Assembly (NCBI GenBank): GCA_900553025.1 | Contig: USBT01000014.1 | Location: forward strand, 1-26,591 | Length of the DNA stretch: 26,591 bases | Direction of reading: 5' to 3' | Source: an uncultured Eubacteriales bacterium | Lineage (GTDB): Bacteria; Bacillota; Clostridia; Peptostreptococcales; Anaerovoracaceae | In this document: piece after piece, positions 16,978 to 24,674 of the stretch | Layout of the letters: each line of letters starts with the position of its first letter | Position numbering within the stretch: the stretch's first letter is position 1 | The notes under the pieces: generated by a model | The model's database searches: none | Told to the model about the DNA's origin: nothing | What the model saw: only the letters and a program-made list of their open reading frames with translations | Translations under genes and position numbers: made by a program

Positions 16978-17868
16978 ATGAAAATAACCGTAGGAAGCAG
17001 GGAGAGCAAGCTAGCAGTTATTCAATCAAATATTGTAATAGACGCTTTGAAAAAATCTCATCCTGAAATCGATGTCGAATTGCTAACTATGAAGACTACT
17101 GGCGATAAAATTCTCGATAAAACACTCGACAAGATCGGTGGGAAGGGACTTTTTGTCAAGGAGCTTGATAAGGCATTAATAGATGGCAGAGCTGATTTGA
17201 CAGTGCATTCGTTAAAGGATATGCCGATGCAGCTTTCAGAAGAGCTACCACTTATAGCTTTTTCAAAGCGTGAGGATCCAAGAGATGTACTCGTACTCCC
17301 AAAGGGCATAGATAAGCTTGATAGATCAAAGCCAATAGGAAGCTCATCAAAGAGAAGACAGCTTCACCTTAATAAACTCTATCCAGATATGGAAGTAAAG
17401 CCTATCAGAGGAAATCTTCAAACAAGACTGAGAAAATTAGATGATGGAGAGTTCTCAGCAATAGTTTTGGCATATGCAGGACTTAAAAGACTCGGACTTG
17501 AAGATAGGGTTTCGAAGGTTTTTTCAACCTCAGAAATGGTGCCTGCAGCGTGTCAGGGTATACTTGCTGTTCAGTCGAGGAAGGATTTTGATGTAAGCCT
17601 GCTGAGCGATTATAACGATGAAGAAACAAAGTCAATTGCAATGGCTGAAAGATCTTTTGTGACAGAGCTTGACGGAGGATGCAGCTCACCCGTTGCCGCT
17701 TATGCGGAAGTAGAAGATGATAATATTACGTTGACGGGTTTTTATGTCGATGAATATGAGAATCAGTTGACGAAGACAGTAACAGGTCCGATGAAGGACG
17801 GCGTGGCACTCGGAAGACAACTTGCTCAGAATATGAAGAGAAAATTGAAAGAGATGAGAAATGAGTAA
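16978..17868 (+). CDS. hemC: Porphobilinogen deaminase (hydroxymethylbilane synthase)
   Basis: HemC joins four porphobilinogen units into hydroxymethylbilane. It has 296 residues, close to the usual length. The catalytic aspartate is Asp81 in LTVHSLKDMP. The cysteine carrying the dipyrromethane cofactor is Cys235 in LDGGCSSPVAAYA. The N-terminal VGSRESKLAVIQS and the PIRGNLQTRLRKLD segment are standard. AGAGG lies 9 bases before the ATG, with an inverted repeat directly upstream. It overlaps the CobA-HemD fusion by 8 bases (ATGAGTAA). Confidence 0.96.
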   Translation: MKITVGSRESKLAVIQSNIVIDALKKSHPEIDVELLTMKTTGDKILDKTLDKIGGKGLFVKELDKALIDGRADLTVHSLKDMPMQLSEELPLIAFSKREDPRDVLVLPKGIDKLDRSKPIGSSSKRRQLHLNKLYPDMEVKPIRGNLQTRLRKLDDGEFSAIVLAYAGLKRLGLEDRVSKVFSTSEMVPAACQGILAVQSRKDFDVSLLSDYNDEETKSIAMAERSFVTELDGGCSSPVAAYAEVEDDNITLTGFYVDEYENQLTKTVTGPMKDGVALGRQLAQNMKRKLKEMRNE

Positions 17869-19351
17869 AAAAGTAAATGGCATAGTATATTTGGTGGGAG
17901 CTGGACCAGGAGATAGGGATTTGCTAACAGTAGCGGCAGAGAAAGCGATAAAATCTGCTGATGTTGTGGTTTATGACAGGCTGGTTAGTGATGAAATAAT
18001 GGAACTTATCCCCTCTGGTACTAAGCTCATTAACGTTGGTAAAAATGTAGGAAATCATCCAGTACCTCAGGAGAGAATCAGTGAGATATTAGTTGAAGAG
18101 GCTAAGAGATTTCAAAACGTTGTTAGACTAAAGGGTGGGGATCCATTTTTATTCGGGCGTGGTGGTGAAGAGCTACAGCTTCTTGTAGACAATGGGATAG
18201 ATTTTCGTGTTATTCCAGGGATTACATCATCTATTGGTGCTGCAACCTATGGGGGAATACCAGTTACACATAGAGATTACTGTTCATCGGTTCACATGAT
18301 AACAGGAATAGGTAAGAGGGGAGCTGATCCTAATATCAACTTTCCAGCACTTGTCGACCTCAATGGGACACTTATATTCATGATGTCAGTTGGAAGCATT
18401 GATTATATTTCAAATGGGCTTCTTGATGCAGGAATGGATCCGAAAATACCGTGTGGCGTAGTTGAAAATGGCACTAGAAGCTATCAGAGAAAGGTTATTT
18501 CTACTCTTAAAAATTTGGCTTCAGACGTCAAACAAAATAGCATAAAATCGCCAGCGCTTATTATTGTCGGCAGGGTTTGCAGTCTGAGCAAAGACTTTGA
18601 CTGGTTTTCAAAACTGCCCTTGATTGGCAAAAGCATCCTCGTTACTCAACCTAAGTCAAAGGCTTCAAGGCTAGCAGCTTTAATCAGAGATGCAGGTGGT
18701 AATCCGATTCTATATCCTGTGATTGAAACAAAATACATAAGGCCAATCAATCCGCCAATTGACGATTTCAAGGTTTTAGCATTCACAAGTAGCGTAGGCG
18801 TTGAATCCTTCTTTGACGATCTTCTTGATAAAGGTAAGGATGCTAGAAGTCTATGTGACAAAATAATAATCGCTGTAGGTTCACAGACTGCCGAAGCGCT
18901 GAAAAAATATGGTGTAATTGCAGATTTTGTCCCTTCTAAGTTTGACGGGAAGACCATGATTAAGGAATTTTCAGAATCTGGAAAGGCTAGACCAGATGAC
19001 GGAGTTTTGCTTCTTCGTGCCGAAAAAGGCAGCGAGGAAACGATTGAGGAGCTTGAAAAATTGGGTGCCCGCTACATAGACTATCCAGTTTATAGAACAA
19101 ATTATGTAGAACACGATCCTATTAAAATTGACGATATTGACTTTATAACATTTACAAGCAAAAGCTGTGTTTCTGGACTTTTGTCAACACAAGATAAATA
19201 TATACTTAATAATAAAAAGGCTGTTTGCATAGGAAGGCAAACTCAAGAATTAGCTTCAGAAAATGGATTTAAGACGTATGTTTCGGATGAAGCAACTATA
19301 GCTTCGATGCTAGATAAGCTTATTGATTTATCAGGAGGTCATGATGAATAG
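17861..19351 (+). CDS. cobA-hemD: Fusion: uroporphyrinogen-III C-methyltransferase (CobA) and uroporphyrinogen-III synthase (HemD)
   Basis: The 496-residue protein combines two consecutive enzymes. The N-terminal part (about 1-245) is the SAM-dependent methyltransferase making precorrin-2, with VGAGPGDRDLLTV from residue 12, VYDRLVSDEI, LKGGDPFLFGRGGEE (90-104) and VIPGITSS. The C-terminal part (about 253-496) is uroporphyrinogen-III synthase: ILVTQPKSKASRLAALI, FTSSVGVESF, VGSQTAEAL and FTSKSCV. Placing both activities in one chain lets uroporphyrinogen III be methylated as it is formed and favours the corrin/sirohaem branch. Such fusions are known in Clostridia. It overlaps hemC and hemB by 8 bases each. 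CobA here is SUMT, not the adenosyltransferase also named CobA in enterobacteria. Confidence 0.95.
   Translation: MSKKVNGIVYLVGAGPGDRDLLTVAAEKAIKSADVVVYDRLVSDEIMELIPSGTKLINVGKNVGNHPVPQERISEILVEEAKRFQNVVRLKGGDPFLFGRGGEELQLLVDNGIDFRVIPGITSSIGAATYGGIPVTHRDYCSSVHMITGIGKRGADPNINFPALVDLNGTLIFMMSVGSIDYISNGLLDAGMDPKIPCGVVENGTRSYQRKVISTLKNLASDVKQNSIKSPALIIVGRVCSLSKDFDWFSKLPLIGKSILVTQPKSKASRLAALIRDAGGNPILYPVIETKYIRPINPPIDDFKVLAFTSSVGVESFFDDLLDKGKDARSLCDKIIIAVGSQTAEALKKYGVIADFVPSKFDGKTMIKEFSESGKARPDDGVLLLRAEKGSEETIEELEKLGARYIDYPVYRTNYVEHDPIKIDDIDFITFTSKSCVSGLLSTQDKYILNNKKAVCIGRQTQELASENGFKTYVSDEATIASMLDKLIDLSGGHDE
19333..19338 (+). promoter_or_regulatory. Ribosome binding site deciding the hemB start
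   Basis: AGGAGG is 5 bases from ATG 19344 but only 2 from ATG 19341, so 19344 is preferred. The upstream in-frame TTG (19323) is unsupported. Confidence 0.6.
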
Positions 19352-20321
19352 AGGTAGAAGAACCCGAAGAAATGAAAATGTTAGAAGAATGGTTAGAGAA
19401 ACAAGACTTTCGAAAGACAGTTTGATATATCCATTGTTTTTGGAAGAAGGTAGTGACATCAAAGCACATATTGATGCGATGCCTGGACAATATAGATATA
19501 GCCCTGACAGGGTAAATGAGATAATAGATGAATGTCTTGAGCATGGCATAAACAAGGTTATTCTATTCGGTATACCTGCAAGCAAGGACTCTGTTGGAAC
19601 ACAGGCGTATGACGAGGATGCTATAGTACAGTCTGGCATCAGAAAAATAAAAGAAGAATACGGTGATGATATTTACGTGGTAACCGATGTCTGCATGTGT
19701 GAGTATACAGACCACGGCCACTGTGGAATACTTAATGATAAGGAAGTCGACAATGACCTGACGCTGCCTTACCTTGCAAAAATTGCATTATCTCACGTTG
19801 AAGCAGGTGCTGATATGGTTGCACCTTCAGACATGATGGATGGAAGAATCGACAAGATTAGAAAATCGCTAGATGAAGCCGGATATAATAATATTCCTAT
19901 CATGAGTTATGCAGCAAAATATGCATCAGCATTTTACGGACCATTCAGAGATGCTGCCGACTCAGCGCCTTCTTTTGGAGATAGAAGGGCTTATCAGATG
20001 GATTATCACAATAGGAGAGAAGCAATCAAGGAATCCCTTTTCGATGCGAATGAGGGTGCAGACATACTTATGGTTAAGCCAGCGCTTTCCTATCTGGATA
20101 TTATCAGAGACGTTAAGGAGCGCACAAATCTGCCTGTTGCTGCATACAGTGTGAGCGGTGAATATTCAATGATTAAAAATGCAGGCAAAGCTGGACTTTT
20201 GGATGAATACAAAACAATGTGCGAGAGTACAGTTTCGATATATCGAGCCGGAGCAGACATTTTGTTGACATATTATGCAATGGAAATTGCTGATGCAATA
20301 AAGAGGGGAGATATAGGATGA
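19344..20321 (+). CDS. hemB: Delta-aminolevulinic acid dehydratase (porphobilinogen synthase)
   Basis: HemB condenses two 5-aminolevulinate molecules into porphobilinogen. From ATG 19344 it has 325 residues, the usual size. The two Schiff-base lysines are Lys192 (SYAAKYASAFYGPFRDA) and Lys245 (MVKPALSYLDI). The cysteine-type zinc site is intact: Cys117, Cys119 and Cys127 in DVCMCEYTDHGHCG, so this is a Zn-dependent form. The start overlaps the CobA-HemD stop in ATGAATAG, and its stop overlaps hemL in ATGA. Confidence 0.96.
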   Translation: MNRGRRTRRNENVRRMVRETRLSKDSLIYPLFLEEGSDIKAHIDAMPGQYRYSPDRVNEIIDECLEHGINKVILFGIPASKDSVGTQAYDEDAIVQSGIRKIKEEYGDDIYVVTDVCMCEYTDHGHCGILNDKEVDNDLTLPYLAKIALSHVEAGADMVAPSDMMDGRIDKIRKSLDEAGYNNIPIMSYAAKYASAFYGPFRDAADSAPSFGDRRAYQMDYHNRREAIKESLFDANEGADILMVKPALSYLDIIRDVKERTNLPVAAYSVSGEYSMIKNAGKAGLLDEYKTMCESTVSIYRAGADILLTYYAMEIADAIKRGDIG

Positions 20322-21607
20322 TGGATTTTTTGAAAATCCCTGAAAATGTAACATCTGAAAGTATTTTTGAAGAAGCGAAAAAATACATGCCGGGTGGTGT
20401 TAATAGCCCTGTACGAGCATTTAAATCCGTTGGATTATCACCGGTTTTCGTTGAGAGCGCTGAAGGTAGCAAAGTCTACGACATAGAGGGCAGGGAGTAT
20501 ATCGATTATGTGGGCTCGTGGGGTCCAATGATTCTAGGACATAATAATCCAGTAGTAAAAAAAGCTGTTTTTGATACTGCTGAAAAGGGTCTCAGCTTTG
20601 GAGCAAGCAACCACTTAGAAGTTGAGCTTGCCAAGCTTATCTGCGATAACGTTAAACATGTTGAAATGGTAAGAATGGTAAATAGCGGAACAGAAGCTGT
20701 AATGAGCTGCATAAGGGCAGCGAGAGGCTTTACGGGACGGAACAAAATAGTCAAGTTCGAAGGCTGTTATCATGGGCATAGTGATGCGCTTCTAGTTAAG
20801 GCGGGTTCAGGTGCCATGACCTTCGGTGAGCCTAATAGTGGAGGCGTAACCAAGGGGGCTACTCAGGATACGCTTCTTGCAAGATATAATGATATTGAAA
20901 GTGTTAATAAGCTATTTAAAGAGAACCGTGGTGAGATTGCGTGCGTAATTGTAGAACCTGTAGCTGCCAACATGGGGCTTGTACTTCCTGAGAAAGGATT
21001 CCTAGAATCACTGCGGACAATCTGCAACGAAAATGGAGCTCTTTTGATATTTGATGAGGTAATTACAGGCTTCAGGCTGTGCTTTGGCGGTGCTGCTGAA
21101 TATTTTGGTGTTATCCCTGACCTTGTAACATATGGTAAAATAATAGGAGGGGGTATGCCTGTTGGCGCATATGGAGGCAGAAAAGATGTTATGAGTCTTG
21201 TTTCTCCGCTCGGTCCAGTTTATCAGGCAGGAACTCTTTCCGGAAATCCAATTGCTATGGCAGCTGGAATAGCAATGCTTACACAGCTTTTGAATGAGCC
21301 ATCTATTTATGATGAACTTGCAGCGAAGTGCAAATATTTTGTGAATAGTTTAAGAGAACTGACTGACTTTGAAGTAGTGGGAATCGGCTCACTTGCATGT
21401 GTATTTCATCAAAATGGAAGAGTCAAAAACTACGATGATGCCTTAAAATCAGATACGGAAAGCTTTGCTAAAGCCTTTAAGATTTTGCTTGATAATGGAA
21501 TTTACATGGGACCTTCTCAGTTTGAAAGTATTTTCTTTTCAACAGAGATTACGGATGAAGATATTGATAAAACGATTTCTGTATTTAGAAAAATATTCGA
21601 GAAATAA
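20318..21607 (+). CDS. hemL: Glutamate-1-semialdehyde 2,1-aminomutase
   Basis: HemL is the PLP enzyme that converts glutamate-1-semialdehyde, the HemA product, into 5-aminolevulinate. It has 429 residues, full length. N-terminal PGGVNSPVRAF is a family signature. GTEAVMSCIRAARGFTGR binds the cofactor phosphate, FDEVITGFR contains the aspartate facing the pyridine ring, and Lys274 in TYGKIIGGGMPVGAYGG is the PLP lysine. GGGGAG at 20305-20310 is 7 bases from ATG 20318; a second ATG at 20321 is possible. HemL with HemA shows that ALA is made by the C5 route. Confidence 0.96.
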   Translation: MMDFLKIPENVTSESIFEEAKKYMPGGVNSPVRAFKSVGLSPVFVESAEGSKVYDIEGREYIDYVGSWGPMILGHNNPVVKKAVFDTAEKGLSFGASNHLEVELAKLICDNVKHVEMVRMVNSGTEAVMSCIRAARGFTGRNKIVKFEGCYHGHSDALLVKAGSGAMTFGEPNSGGVTKGATQDTLLARYNDIESVNKLFKENRGEIACVIVEPVAANMGLVLPEKGFLESLRTICNENGALLIFDEVITGFRLCFGGAAEYFGVIPDLVTYGKIIGGGMPVGAYGGRKDVMSLVSPLGPVYQAGTLSGNPIAMAAGIAMLTQLLNEPSIYDELAAKCKYFVNSLRELTDFEVVGIGSLACVFHQNGRVKNYDDALKSDTESFAKAFKILLDNGIYMGPSQFESIFFSTEITDEDIDKTISVFRKIFEK

Positions 21608-21622
21608 TTCAGCAAATGAATT
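21606..21622 (+). repeat. Small inverted repeat after hemL
   Basis: AATTCA (21606-21611) and TGAATT (21617-21622) are perfect inverted arms around a 5-base loop, beginning at the hemL stop and followed by a few Ts. The stem is short and AT-rich, so it would be a very weak terminator at best. AAGGAGG at 21646-21652 then starts cbiX. Confidence 0.3.
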
Positions 21623-21660
21623 TTTAAATAATGTTGTGAATTGATAAGGAGGATTTTGGT

Positions 21661-22023
21661 ATGAAGGGAATTATGGTATTGGCTCATGGAAGCCGTGTTA
21701 AAGAAACAACCGATACAATTGAAAAGATTGTTAAGCTTGCCAAGGATAATATCAATGACAAGCATATGCCTATAGAAATTGCATATATGGAGCTTTCTCA
21801 GCCAGATATTAAAACCGTATTTAAAAAACTCATAGATATGGGTGTAGATGAGATAAAGGTAGTACCATATTTCTTGTTTAGAGGAATGCATATTAAAAAG
21901 GATATTCCTAATGAACTTGAAGCCGCACTTGAGGGATATGATAATGTTAAGCTTACTATGGGAGATACTCTCGGCGCAGATCCTAGACTTGCTGAGATTC
22001 TAGCAGATAGAATTAACGATTAA
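21661..22023 (+). CDS. cbiX: Sirohydrochlorin cobaltochelatase, single-domain CbiX
   Basis: CbiX inserts Co2+ into sirohydrochlorin, starting the cobalt-early pathway. This copy has only 120 residues, the single-domain form resembling archaeal CbiXS, rather than the longer two-domain CbiX of Bacillus. The two expected metal-binding histidines are His9 (VLAHGSR) and His77 (PYFLFRGMHIKKDIP). It has no His-rich or Fe-S C-terminal tail. A single-domain form would be expected to act as a dimer. AAGGAGG is 8 bases before the ATG. Iron chelation for sirohaem is also possible, since some small CbiX/SirB proteins accept Fe2+; the neighbours favour cobalt. Confidence 0.9.
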   Translation: MKGIMVLAHGSRVKETTDTIEKIVKLAKDNINDKHMPIEIAYMELSQPDIKTVFKKLIDMGVDEIKVVPYFLFRGMHIKKDIPNELEAALEGYDNVKLTMGDTLGADPRLAEILADRIND

Positions 22024-22060
22024 TTTATACGAAATAATTGATTAATAGTTTGGAGAATTT

Positions 22061-23266
22061 ATGAAAATTAATGTAGTCGGAGGTGGCCCAGGTTCTATTG
22101 AGCTTTTGACAGGTGCTGGGATTTCTGAAATAAAATCTGCCGATGTGGTGCTTACCTGCCTGCGTCTTAACGATGAGTTTTCTGATTTAAACTCAAATAT
22201 TAAGATAATGGGTATTATGGATACAATTGACTATTTAAAGGAAAATTCTAATAATCCCGACTTAAATGTTGCAGTGCTAGCCTCAGGTGATGTTGGCTTT
22301 TACAGTATTGCAACGACACTTAGAAAACATCTTGATGATGGCTTTGAAATAGAATTAATCCCTGGAATTTCAAGCTTTCAATATTTTGCAGCAAAGCTAA
22401 AAACGGGCTACGAGGATTGGAGGTTGACATCGCTACATGGCTTAGATAAGTCAATAGTACCATTTGCTTCTTATTACAACAAAACATTTGCCCTTACAGG
22501 GGGTAAGTGGGATGTTCCTGCGATTATAAGTGATTTGGCAAGGGTAGGTCTTGGTAATCTAAAAATGTACATTGGTGAAAGACTAGGAATGCAGGGCGAG
22601 AGAATTACTGTAGGCACTCCAAAGGCTCTTGTCGGAATGAAGTTCGACAAATTATCTGTGATTCTCATAGAAAATGAGCATTATATCTGTCCTTACAAGC
22701 TTTTTAAGGATGAGGATTATATCAGAGGAAGGGCTCCAATCACCAAGGAGCATATTAGAAATTTGAGCGTAGCTGCTCTCTCTGTGTGTCCGACTGATGT
22801 GGTATGGGATGTCGGCGCAGGCTCAGGTGGTGTTACATGTGCACTAGCACTTAAAGCTCATGAGTCGACGGTATATGCAGTTGAAATGAAGGAAGAGGCT
22901 ATAGAAGTTCTCAATGCTAATGTAAAAGCCTTGAAAACGTATAATGTTGAGATTATATCAGGCAGTGCACCGGATGCACTTCTTAATCTTCCTGCTCCTA
23001 CTAAGGTTTTCCTTGGAGGTACAACAGGAAGACTGGAGCAGATTCTAGATGTTGTCTTATCGAAGAATCCAAATGCTACGATAGTAGCTAACGCTATCAC
23101 ACTTGAAACCATAGGAACGATTATTGATGTTTTTAAAAAGAAAAAATTGAAAACAGAAATTAGTTCGGCAACTATTGCAAAATCCAAAAAAATTGGTAAT
23201 TATAATATGATGATGGGTGAAAATCCAATATACATTGTAAAAGGAGAAAGAGATGAAGAGAATTAA
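22061..23266 (+). CDS. cbiET: Fusion: cobalt-precorrin-7 C(5)-methyltransferase (CbiE) and C(15)-methyltransferase/decarboxylase (CbiT)
   Basis: This 401-residue protein corresponds to CobL. The N-terminal CbiE domain (about 1-200) begins VVGGGPGSIELLTGAG and contains VLASGDVGFYSIA and IPGISSFQYFAAKL. The C-terminal CbiT domain (about 205-401) has a class I SAM motif DVGAGSGGVTCALA starting at Asp250, then AVEMKEEAIEVL and VFLGGTTGRLEQIL. CbiT methylates C-15 and decarboxylates the C-12 acetate; CbiE methylates C-5. GGAG at 22052-22055 lies 5 bases before the ATG. The product, cobalt-precorrin-8, needs CbiC, which is not in this window. It overlaps cbiA by 14 bases. Confidence 0.95.
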   Translation: MKINVVGGGPGSIELLTGAGISEIKSADVVLTCLRLNDEFSDLNSNIKIMGIMDTIDYLKENSNNPDLNVAVLASGDVGFYSIATTLRKHLDDGFEIELIPGISSFQYFAAKLKTGYEDWRLTSLHGLDKSIVPFASYYNKTFALTGGKWDVPAIISDLARVGLGNLKMYIGERLGMQGERITVGTPKALVGMKFDKLSVILIENEHYICPYKLFKDEDYIRGRAPITKEHIRNLSVAALSVCPTDVVWDVGAGSGGVTCALALKAHESTVYAVEMKEEAIEVLNANVKALKTYNVEIISGSAPDALLNLPAPTKVFLGGTTGRLEQILDVVLSKNPNATIVANAITLETIGTIIDVFKKKKLKTEISSATIAKSKKIGNYNMMMGENPIYIVKGERDEEN

Positions 23267-24620
23267 AATTCCTAGAGTGATGCTGGTAGGTACTGGCAGC
23301 GGAAGCGGAAAAACAACGGCTACAATTGCTTTGATTAAGGCACTTGGACTTATGGGTAAGAAGGTTAGCTCTTTTAAGTGCGGACCGGATTACATAGATC
23401 CTATGTTCCATACAGAGGTAATGGGTGTTTCATCAAGGAATATAGATTTGTATTTGCAAGGCTATGACGCACTTGAAACTATTTTGGGACATTCAGAGGA
23501 TAGCGATATAGCTGTCATCGAGGGCGTTATGGGTATGTATGATGGACTATCCTTCAAGGATGACAGTTATTCAGCAAATCACATTTCTAGGCTTACGGAA
23601 ACTCCAGAGATACTTGTTGCTGACGTAGCAGGCAAGGGCAGGTCGCTTCTTGCAAGTCTTAAGGGTTATCTGGATTTTCATGAAAATCTTCTCAGAGGAG
23701 TAATTCTTAATAATTGTTCAGAAGCAATGTTTAAGGTATTTAAACCTCTGATTGAAAGCGAACTCTCAACTCCATGCTTAGGTTATTTACCTAAGATTAA
23801 GGAAGCATCTATTGGTAGTAGACAGCTTGGATTAATCACCGCAGAGGAAATAGAGAATCTCCAGGACAAAATAGAGGTTCTAGGTGAAACATTTGCAAAG
23901 ACTGTTGATATGGATGCAATTTTAGAGATTGCTTCTGATGCTGGAAACCTAGCATATGAGGAAGTACATATTAATAAGATTGCTGAAAAACCAGTTAAGC
24001 TTGCAATTGCAAAGGATAAGGCATTTTGCTTCGCTTACAAGGATAATTTAGATGTTCTCGAAAAGCTCGGTGCTGAAATTGAATTTTTCTCTCCGATGAA
24101 TGATGAAAAACTGCCTGAGGGTATAAATGGAATCATAATAGGCGGTGGATATCCAGAAAATTATCTTGACCGCATCATGAATAATGAGAGGATGAAGGAA
24201 TCTATTAGAAATGCTAATCTCGCAGGTATTCCAATATATGCTGAAAGTGGCGGTTATACATATCTTGCAGAATCAATTACATTCTTCGGGCAAACATATG
24301 ACGGTGTAGGAATAGTACCTGGGAATATCACTATGTCAGATACTCTTGTAAGATTTGGATACAAAACACTGACAGCTAAGGTCGATAATATACTCTGTAA
24401 GGCTGGAGAACAGACAAAGTGTCACGAGCATCATTATATGACAACAGATAATTTCGGGTCTGCCTTTGAAGCGAAGAAGGAAAGTGGCTTAACATTTGAT
24501 GCAATACATGCTACCAAGAATATAGTCGCCGGATTTCCTTGTATTCACTGGCTTAGCAATATCTCATTTGCAGAGAACTTCATAAAGGCTTGTGAAGATG
24601 CAAAATCTTTTAACGGCTAA
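23253..24620 (+). CDS. cbiA: Cobyrinic acid a,c-diamide synthase CbiA with Cys-to-Ser change in the glutaminase site
   Basis: CbiA amidates the a and c side chains of cobyrinic acid using ATP and glutamine. The 455-residue protein is full length. The synthetase domain is conserved: P-loop GTGSGSGKTT (13-22), FKCGPDYIDPMFH and IEGVMGMYDGL. The C-terminal class I glutamine amidotransferase domain (about 245-455) is odd. The nucleophile motif normally AECGG reads AESGG, with Ser332 (AGT, 24246-24248) in place of Cys. The usual GHEFH reads CHEHH, and the C-terminal histidine motif reads GFPCIHW (His432 kept). So glutamine hydrolysis may be impaired and free ammonia used. AAGGAG at 23241-23246 drives the start. 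The frame is intact and nothing looks like a decaying gene. A related amidase role on another tetrapyrrole is possible but less likely here. Confidence 0.9.
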   Translation: MKRIKIPRVMLVGTGSGSGKTTATIALIKALGLMGKKVSSFKCGPDYIDPMFHTEVMGVSSRNIDLYLQGYDALETILGHSEDSDIAVIEGVMGMYDGLSFKDDSYSANHISRLTETPEILVADVAGKGRSLLASLKGYLDFHENLLRGVILNNCSEAMFKVFKPLIESELSTPCLGYLPKIKEASIGSRQLGLITAEEIENLQDKIEVLGETFAKTVDMDAILEIASDAGNLAYEEVHINKIAEKPVKLAIAKDKAFCFAYKDNLDVLEKLGAEIEFFSPMNDEKLPEGINGIIIGGGYPENYLDRIMNNERMKESIRNANLAGIPIYAESGGYTYLAESITFFGQTYDGVGIVPGNITMSDTLVRFGYKTLTAKVDNILCKAGEQTKCHEHHYMTTDNFGSAFEAKKESGLTFDAIHATKNIVAGFPCIHWLSNISFAENFIKACEDAKSFNG

Positions 24621-24637
24621 ATTATATAAATGCTGAT

Positions 24638-24656
24638 TTTTAATACTATATTAAAA
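24638..24656 (+). repeat. AT-only inverted repeat in the cbiA-cbiB gap
   Basis: TTTTAAT (24638-24644) and ATTAAAA (24650-24656) are perfect inverted arms around ACTAT. The 54-base gap is almost pure A+T and contains TATA-like words, so it could hold a promoter or operator for cbiB. I cannot define spaced -35 and -10 boxes. It is not a convincing terminator. Confidence 0.35.
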
Positions 24657-24674
24657 TAAAATAAATTTGCTTTT

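Noticed and set aside
19909..20154. Plus-strand 81-codon frame inside hemB
   Set aside because: It is a shifted reading of hemB, whose own frame carries the catalytic lysines; no sign of programmed frameshifting.
21606..21630. Possible rho-independent terminator after hemL
   Set aside because: The stem is only 6 pairs, nearly all A-T, with a short broken T-tract; too weak to call a terminator.
22018..22046. Direct repeat of GATTAAT flanking the short cbiX-cbiET gap
   Set aside because: Seven AT-rich bases overlapping a stop codon are easily due to chance.
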